Positions 5,546 to 9,183 of a stretch of DNA of 9,183 bases are shown piece after piece. Both the position numbers and the translations under genes were made by a program. The notes beneath the pieces were generated by a model. The model saw only the letters and a list, made by a program, of their open reading frames with translations. It ran no database searches and had not been told where the DNA came from. How positions within the stretch are numbered: position 1 is the stretch's first letter; the number at the start of each line of letters is the position of its first letter. Source of the stretch: Desulfobacterales bacterium (GTDB taxonomy: Bacteria; Desulfobacterota; Desulfobacteria; Desulfobacterales; ETH-SRB1); assembly GCA_030017395.1 (NCBI GenBank), contig JASEIZ010000073.1, positions 1 to 9,183 on the forward strand, written 5' to 3'.

Positions 5546-6049
5546 GTGGAAAAGACAACAACAAAGAACTCAGAAAATATTATGATCTTAGGCGTGGGCT
5601 GCATACTTTTTTCTGATGAAGGGTTCGGCATACGTGTTATAGAAAGGTTGCAGGAGCTTTACGAGTTTCCGGATAATGTTTCAATTGTTGATGGCGGAGT
5701 GCTTGGGATAAGCCTTCTGGGGGTAATTTCTGAATCTGACCAGCTTATTGTTGTTGATGCAATCAGAAATAAAAAAGCAGTGGGTTCCCTATACCGTCTG
5801 GAAGGTAATGCAATACCTGAGCGCATCAGAGCAAAAAACTCTCTCCACCAAATCGACTTTCTTGAAGCTCTGACTTTATGCCAGGCTCTTGACAAGGTGC
5901 CTGAAACAGTAATAGTCGGAGTAGAGCCGGAAGATATTGATACGCTTAGTATTGACCTGACGCCGGTAATACAGACAAAAATCGATCCTGTAATAAACAT
6001 GGTTCTGGCTGAACTTGATCGCCTGAAGGTAGATTATAAAAAAAAGTAA
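5546..6049 (+). CDS. hynC: Hydrogenase maturation endopeptidase (HyaD/HybD/HynC family)
   Basis: The 167-residue protein belongs to the nickel-dependent peptidases that remove the C-terminal tail of the hydrogenase large subunit after NiFe-site assembly; here the cut should fall after His534 of HynA. The family core is present: G-V-G-x-I-L-x-x-D-E-G-F-G (residues 16-28), D-G-G (49-51), V-V-D-A (69-72) and S-L-H-Q (99-102). The nickel-sensing residues of HybD (Glu16, Asp62, His93) correspond to Glu25, Asp71 and His101. Residue 19 is Cys where the family normally has Asn (GxGN), a notable change next to the metal site. The start is GTG 5546 with a weak AGGA at 5532-5535; an internal ATG (codon 13, 5582) lacks a ribosome binding site and leaves almost no residues before the GxG strand. 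The gene has its own candidate promoter. Confidence 0.93.
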   Translation: MEKTTTKNSENIMILGVGCILFSDEGFGIRVIERLQELYEFPDNVSIVDGGVLGISLLGVISESDQLIVVDAIRNKKAVGSLYRLEGNAIPERIRAKNSLHQIDFLEALTLCQALDKVPETVIVGVEPEDIDTLSIDLTPVIQTKIDPVINMVLAELDRLKVDYKKK

Positions 6050-6197
6050 CTGTTCAGCCACAGATTTACACAGATGAATGCAGATAGGTTTATAAGCAAC
6101 CGTTCGCAGTTCAGAGGTTCAAAGTTCAAGGTTAAAATGATTGATGAAGAAAATCGAAAAGCGATTAACCTCTGAACCGTGAACCGTGAACAGTTAC
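6046..6197. repeat. Inverted-repeat element between hynC and hypC (copy 1 of a dispersed family)
   Basis: A perfect 10-base inverted repeat bounds this 152-base segment: GTAACTGTTC at 6046-6055 and GAACAGTTAC at 6188-6197. A second perfect pair lies inside (GTTCAGAGGTT 6109-6119, AACCTCTGAAC 6167-6177), so the RNA can fold into a long interrupted hairpin. The left end includes the TAA stop of hynC (6047-6049). Two blocks recur near the window end: 6068-6092 (24 of 25 identical to 9057-9081) and 6133-6175 (38 of 43 identical to 9090-9132). The second block holds a 12-codon frame (ATG 6137 to TGA 6173) reading M-I-D-E-E-N-R-K-A-I-N-L. Two and a half tandem copies of GAACCGT follow (6174-6191). 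This looks like a small dispersed extragenic element, not a gene. Confidence 0.7.
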
Positions 6198-6239
6198 AAA
6201 GTAGATCGGCGGCTAAATAGTTGCAAAAGGAGCAATTGA

Positions 6240-6479
6240 ATGTGTCTTGCAATCCCTTCTAAAATAGTAAAAATTGAAAACAGTATAGGCACAATAGATG
6301 TTGATGGCGTTACAAGGGAGGCCAGTTTGCTGCTTCTCGAAGATGCAAAGATCGGAGATTATGTCATTGTTCATGCTGGTTTTGCTTTGCATAAAATCGA
6401 TGAATCTGTTGCTATGGAAACCTTGCTGCTGCTCAAAGAGGCAGCCGCTCTTGCAGAAAAACATGAAGATGTCGAGTAA
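6240..6479 (+). CDS. hypC: Hydrogenase assembly chaperone HypC
   Basis: The 79-residue protein begins with the diagnostic M-C-L-A-I-P-S-K-I. Cys2, exposed after removal of the initiator Met, is the residue that with HypD carries the Fe(CN)2CO unit and hands it to the apo large subunit. A small beta-barrel follows (G-T-I-D-V-D-G-V-T-R-E and I-G-D-Y-V-I-V-H-A-G-F-A), then the C-terminal helix of the HypC/HupF family. Length is normal. The start is ATG 6240 with AAGGAG at 6227-6232. hypF follows after 18 bases, so the two form one transcription unit. HypC binds the precursor large subunit near its N-terminal cysteine motif, which is the motif that carries the predicted selenocysteine here. Confidence 0.97.
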   Translation: MCLAIPSKIVKIENSIGTIDVDGVTREASLLLLEDAKIGDYVIVHAGFALHKIDESVAMETLLLLKEAAALAEKHEDVE

Positions 6480-6497
6480 GGATCAGCTAATAATGCC

Positions 6498-8777
6498 ATG
6501 GCATACGATTGTGTCGCTAAAACACTTAATATTAACGGAATAGTTCAAGGAGTTGGTTTTCGACCGTTTGTTTATCAGCTCGCGAGCAAATATGAAATAA
6601 AAGGCAGTGTTGCAAACACCTCATCCGGTGTGGTTATACATATAGAAGGAGCCAAAGATAATATTGAATCGTTTTGCCGCGATCTTGCTGAAAAAAGCCC
6701 GCCTCTGTCCCATATTACTGAGACTTTGATTCACCCTGCAATTGTTAAAGGTTTCAAAGAATTTTTCATTGCGCAAAGCATCGGCCAGTCAGCCTGCTCA
6801 ACCCTTATTTCTCCTGATGTGTCTATTTGCGACGACTGCCTCAAAGAGCTGTTTAACCCGGACGATCGTCGCTTTCACTACCCATTTATAAACTGTACAA
6901 ACTGCGGTCCCAGATACACCATAATTTCAGATATCCCCTATGATCGTCCAAAAACTTCAATGAAACATTTTAAAATGTGCAAAATGTGCCAGGCTGAATA
7001 TGACGATCCAGGCAACAGAAGGTTTCATGCGCAGCCAAATGCCTGCGAAAAGTGCGGACCTCATATTGATCTTTTCGATAATAAAAGAAAAAGAATAGCT
7101 TCTCAAAATCCGATTGAGAAAGCCGCACAGCTTTTAAAGCAGGGTTATATTGTTGCGATAAAAGGCCTTGGAGGATTTCATCTCGCGGTGGATGCCGCTA
7201 ACAATGATGCTGTCTGCACGCTCAGAAGCAGAAAACACCGGGAGGAAAAGCCGCTCGCAATAATGTCATGCGATATTGAACATATCCGCAAATATGCACA
7301 TGTGAAGCCTGAAGAGGAAGAACTCCTGAAGTCGTTCCATCGCCCCATTGTTATATTGAAAAAGAAAAAACCCAATCCTCTCTCAAAGGAGGTTTCACCG
7401 CGAAACAGATATTTTGGAGCAATGCTTCCTTATACACCTCTTCATTACATTTTATTAAGCCACGATTTTAATGCTCTGGTTATGACCAGTGGAAATATAA
7501 GTGAAGAGCCGATCTGTATTGACAACGAAGATGCTTTTAAGCGGCTTTCAGAAATTGCGGATTATTTTCTCGTACACAATAGAGACATATACCTGCGAAG
7601 CGACGATTCAATAGTAAAACATACAGCCGGCCAGACCAGGTTTATGCGTCGATCAAGGGGATATATTCCTGTTCCTGTTTTCTTAAATAAAAAAGTCGGC
7701 CAGATACTTGCCTGCGGTGGAGAGTTAAAAAGCACTGTCTGCCTTACAAAAGAAAACAATGCCTTTATAAGCCAGCATATCGGGGATCTTGAGAATCAGG
7801 CAACATACGAGTTCTTTCAATTAACCATTAATCACATGAAACAGATACTTGATATTAATCCCAAAATTATTGCCCATGATCTTCATCCCGATTATTTGAG
7901 CACAAGATATGCACTTGAACAGGAGGATGTTAAAAAGGTTCCTGTTCAACATCACCACGCGCATATAGTCAGTTGCATGGCGGAAAACCGTCTGGATGGC
8001 CCTGTAATAGGGCTTTCCTTCGACGGAACAGGTTATGGAACCGACGGCAGTATGTGGGGAGGTGAAATACTCATTGTTGAAGACAGTGAATTTAAGCGTG
8101 CGGCACACCTGTCATATGTTCCGATGCCCGGAGGAGAGGCGGCAATAAAGCAGCCGTGGCGTATGGCCGCAAGTTATCTCTGCGATGCCTTTGGAGAAGA
8201 TTTTGCCGGTTATAATCTTCCTTTGTTCGGGCAAATTGATGACAGCAAGGTAAAATTTATTGTCGAGATGATTTCAAAAAAGATAAATTCTCCCCTTACT
8301 TCAAGCTTAGGTCGTTTTTTTGACGGCATAGCAGCAATTATCGGCATCAGAAACACCGTGTTTTTTGAAGGTCAGGCTGCCATGGAGCTGGAGATGATGT
8401 CTGATGAAAAAACAAAAGGCAGTTATAACTTTGAATGGGCATCCGGAGAAACTCACAGGATTTTTCTTAAGCCCATAATATCAGGCGTAGTCAATGACGT
8501 GGAAGCGGGGGTAAACCCCTCGATAATAAGCGGCAAATTCCATAATACCATTATTGCGTTGTTTTCAGAACTGTGTGAAGTCATAAGAAAGGAAAACGGT
8601 TTAAACCGTGTTGCGTTAAGCGGCGGGGTATTCCAGAACTCGATAATCTTATCAGGTTTAATAAAAGAGCTTAAGCAAAGAGAATTTCAGGTTATAACAC
8701 ACAGCCTTGTTCCGACTAATGACGGGGGAATCTCTCTTGGTCAGGCTATGATTGCGGCAGCGGCCTGTAGCGTTTGA
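6498..8777 (+). CDS. hypF: Carbamoyltransferase HypF (hydrogenase cyanide-ligand synthesis)
   Basis: A full-length 759-residue HypF, which makes carbamoyl adenylate from carbamoyl phosphate and ATP and passes the carbamoyl group to HypE for the CN- ligands of the active-site iron. Domains in order: acylphosphatase-like domain with V-Q-G-V-G-F-R-P (16-23); two zinc-finger pairs (Cys111, 114, 133, 136 and Cys161, 164, 183, 186); YrdC-like nucleotide-binding domain with K-G-L-G-G-F-H-L (about 222-229) and the S-R-K-H-R-E-E-K-P stretch (about 244-252); and a Kae1/TobZ-like domain with H-H-H-A-H (near 484), S-F-D-G-T-G-Y-G-T-D-G (near 506) and A-L-S-G-G-V-F-Q-N (near 705). No domain is missing. 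The start is ATG 6498; the upstream AAGGA is rather distant, so coupling to hypC translation is likely. hypD and hypE do not follow, unlike many hyp operons. Confidence 0.97.
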   Translation: MAYDCVAKTLNINGIVQGVGFRPFVYQLASKYEIKGSVANTSSGVVIHIEGAKDNIESFCRDLAEKSPPLSHITETLIHPAIVKGFKEFFIAQSIGQSACSTLISPDVSICDDCLKELFNPDDRRFHYPFINCTNCGPRYTIISDIPYDRPKTSMKHFKMCKMCQAEYDDPGNRRFHAQPNACEKCGPHIDLFDNKRKRIASQNPIEKAAQLLKQGYIVAIKGLGGFHLAVDAANNDAVCTLRSRKHREEKPLAIMSCDIEHIRKYAHVKPEEEELLKSFHRPIVILKKKKPNPLSKEVSPRNRYFGAMLPYTPLHYILLSHDFNALVMTSGNISEEPICIDNEDAFKRLSEIADYFLVHNRDIYLRSDDSIVKHTAGQTRFMRRSRGYIPVPVFLNKKVGQILACGGELKSTVCLTKENNAFISQHIGDLENQATYEFFQLTINHMKQILDINPKIIAHDLHPDYLSTRYALEQEDVKKVPVQHHHAHIVSCMAENRLDGPVIGLSFDGTGYGTDGSMWGGEILIVEDSEFKRAAHLSYVPMPGGEAAIKQPWRMAASYLCDAFGEDFAGYNLPLFGQIDDSKVKFIVEMISKKINSPLTSSLGRFFDGIAAIIGIRNTVFFEGQAAMELEMMSDEKTKGSYNFEWASGETHRIFLKPIISGVVNDVEAGVNPSIISGKFHNTIIALFSELCEVIRKENGLNRVALSGGVFQNSIILSGLIKELKQREFQVITHSLVPTNDGGISLGQAMIAAAACSV

Positions 8778-8797
8778 GCCGCAAAAGCGAGCGCATT

Positions 8798-8933
8798 CCC
8801 CGCTGCTTGTCGGAGCAAAGCGGAGACCCCGTCCCAAAAATTTAATGATGATGAGCCATCCTTTAAACAACTTCAATTCCAGTCCATTCTCAAAGGCGGG
8901 TGTTCTGCGCCCTAAAGGACGGGGCTTGCGGGG
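8798..8933. repeat. Nested GC-rich inverted repeats downstream of hypF
   Basis: CCCCGC (8798-8803) pairs with GCGGGG (8928-8933), and inside it CCCCGTCC (8827-8834) pairs with GGACGGGG (8917-8924), so about 135 bases can close into one structure. A local hairpin (8800-8807 with 8814-8823, an AA bulge, loop TGTCGG) competes with the outer arm. No U-tract follows, so this is not a standard terminator, though it could end the hypCF message with help from Rho. The 81-residue (+, 8752-8997) and 99-residue (-, 8658-8957) open frames here are rich in R, P, K and G and lack family motifs; I read them as translations of a repeat. This forms the left part of a 406-base gene-free stretch. Confidence 0.4.
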
Positions 8934-8981
8934 AGCAATCCGGTCAACAAAAAGCATGGCCGGAATTAAGTGTCATAAGGT

Positions 8982-9030
8982 AGTTCTTCATTCTTGACAG
9001 AATCTGCTGGAAAGTGAAGAATGAAAAACT
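8982..9030. repeat. AT-rich inverted repeat in the gene-free end of the window
   Basis: AGTTCTTCATTCTT (8982-8995) and AAGAATGAAAAACT (9017-9030) are inverted copies with 13 of 14 positions complementary and a 21-base spacer. No T-run follows on either strand. It could be a hairpin at the message end or the scar of an old element. Confidence 0.4.
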
Positions 9031-9056
9031 AAAAGCACCTATTCAGTAACAGACTC

Positions 9057-9132
9057 ACACAGATGAACGCAGATAGGTTTAAACACTGGTAAAATGATTG
9101 ACGAAGAAAATTGCAAAACGATTAACTTCTGA
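9057..9132. repeat. Copy 2 of the dispersed intergenic element
   Basis: Block 9057-9081 matches 6068-6092 at 24 of 25 positions, and block 9090-9132 matches 6133-6175 at 38 of 43. The 40 bases between the blocks in copy 1, including one arm of its inner inverted repeat, shrink to 8 bases here. The flanking 10-base inverted repeat of copy 1 is absent, although CAGTAACAG just upstream resembles its left end. The same 12-codon frame is kept (ATG 9094 to TGA 9130: M-I-D-E-E-N-C-K-T-I-N-F). Confidence 0.7.
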
Positions 9133-9169
9133 TGAACTCGTAAAAAGTCGAAAAGTTCTCTTTTCCGTC

Positions 9170-9183
9170 ATTCCGGCGAAAGC
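9170..9183. repeat. First half of a REP-like palindrome cut by the window edge
   Basis: ATTCCGGC (9170-9177) is followed by GAAA and then GC, the start of the complementary arm (GCCGGAAT expected). Palindromes of the form GTCATTCC...GAAA...GGAAT are common dispersed extragenic repeats in many Proteobacteria. Only half is visible, so the call depends on sequence beyond the window. Confidence 0.35.

Noticed and set aside
8658..8957. 99-residue - strand open frame over the hypF 3' end
   Set aside because: It is antisense to the well-supported Kae1-like domain of HypF and to the GC-rich repeats, with no family motif.
8752..8997. 81-residue + strand open frame after hypF
   Set aside because: It overlaps the hypF end, spans nested inverted repeats, has low-complexity R/P/K/G-rich composition and no ribosome binding site.

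Overview
The window reads as a chromosomal segment of an anaerobic, sulfate-reducer-like deltaproteobacterium (Desulfobacterota). I base this on the Desulfovibrio-type periplasmic [NiFe] hydrogenase, a sodium-pump decarboxylase gene pair, moderately AT-rich genes with AGGAGG-type ribosome binding sites, and dispersed intergenic repeats of a style common in that phylum. All recognisable genes are on the + strand.

Region 1 (1-2320) is a tight gene string. It holds the C-terminal end of an endonuclease/exonuclease/phosphatase-family protein, a stand-alone cyclic-nucleotide-binding-fold protein, a one-TM OadG-like gamma subunit that starts at TTG right after the previous stop, and a complete OadB/GcdB-type beta subunit of a Na+-translocating decarboxylase. 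Region 2 (2321-2725, no gene) holds a short AT hairpin, a roughly 200 bp MITE-like element with imperfect terminal inverted repeats, and a good sigma70-like promoter next to the hydrogenase start.

Region 3 (2726-6049) is the hydrogenase cluster: a Tat-exported small subunit, the large subunit, and the protease that matures the large subunit. The key observation is an in-frame TGA at 3907-3909 in the large subunit. It falls exactly on the second cysteine of the N-terminal nickel motif (R-x-C-G-V-[TGA]-T-x-x-H). It is followed at the right distance by an 8-bp stem with a GGU loop, the hallmark of a bacterial SECIS. I read the gene as one 549-residue selenoprotein (3718-5367) with Sec64, not as a pseudogene or two ORFs. 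In the [NiFeSe] hydrogenases I know, selenocysteine sits in the C-terminal motif (DPUxxC). Here that motif is ordinary DPCVAC, and the small subunit keeps the proline expected for a classical [3Fe-4S] medial cluster. This would therefore be a hydrogenase with selenium at a bridging-ligand position, a design I do not recall as described.

Region 4 (6050-8777) holds an inverted-repeat element that overlaps the protease stop codon, then hypC and hypF, which make and carry the Fe(CN)2CO ligands. Region 5 (8778-9183) is non-coding. It holds GC-rich hairpins, an AT-rich inverted repeat, a second copy of the element seen between hynC and hypC, and the first half of a REP-like palindrome cut by the window edge. 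hypA, hypB, hypD, hypE and the Sec machinery (selA, selB, selC, selD) are not in the window. The proposed enzyme needs them elsewhere in the genome.
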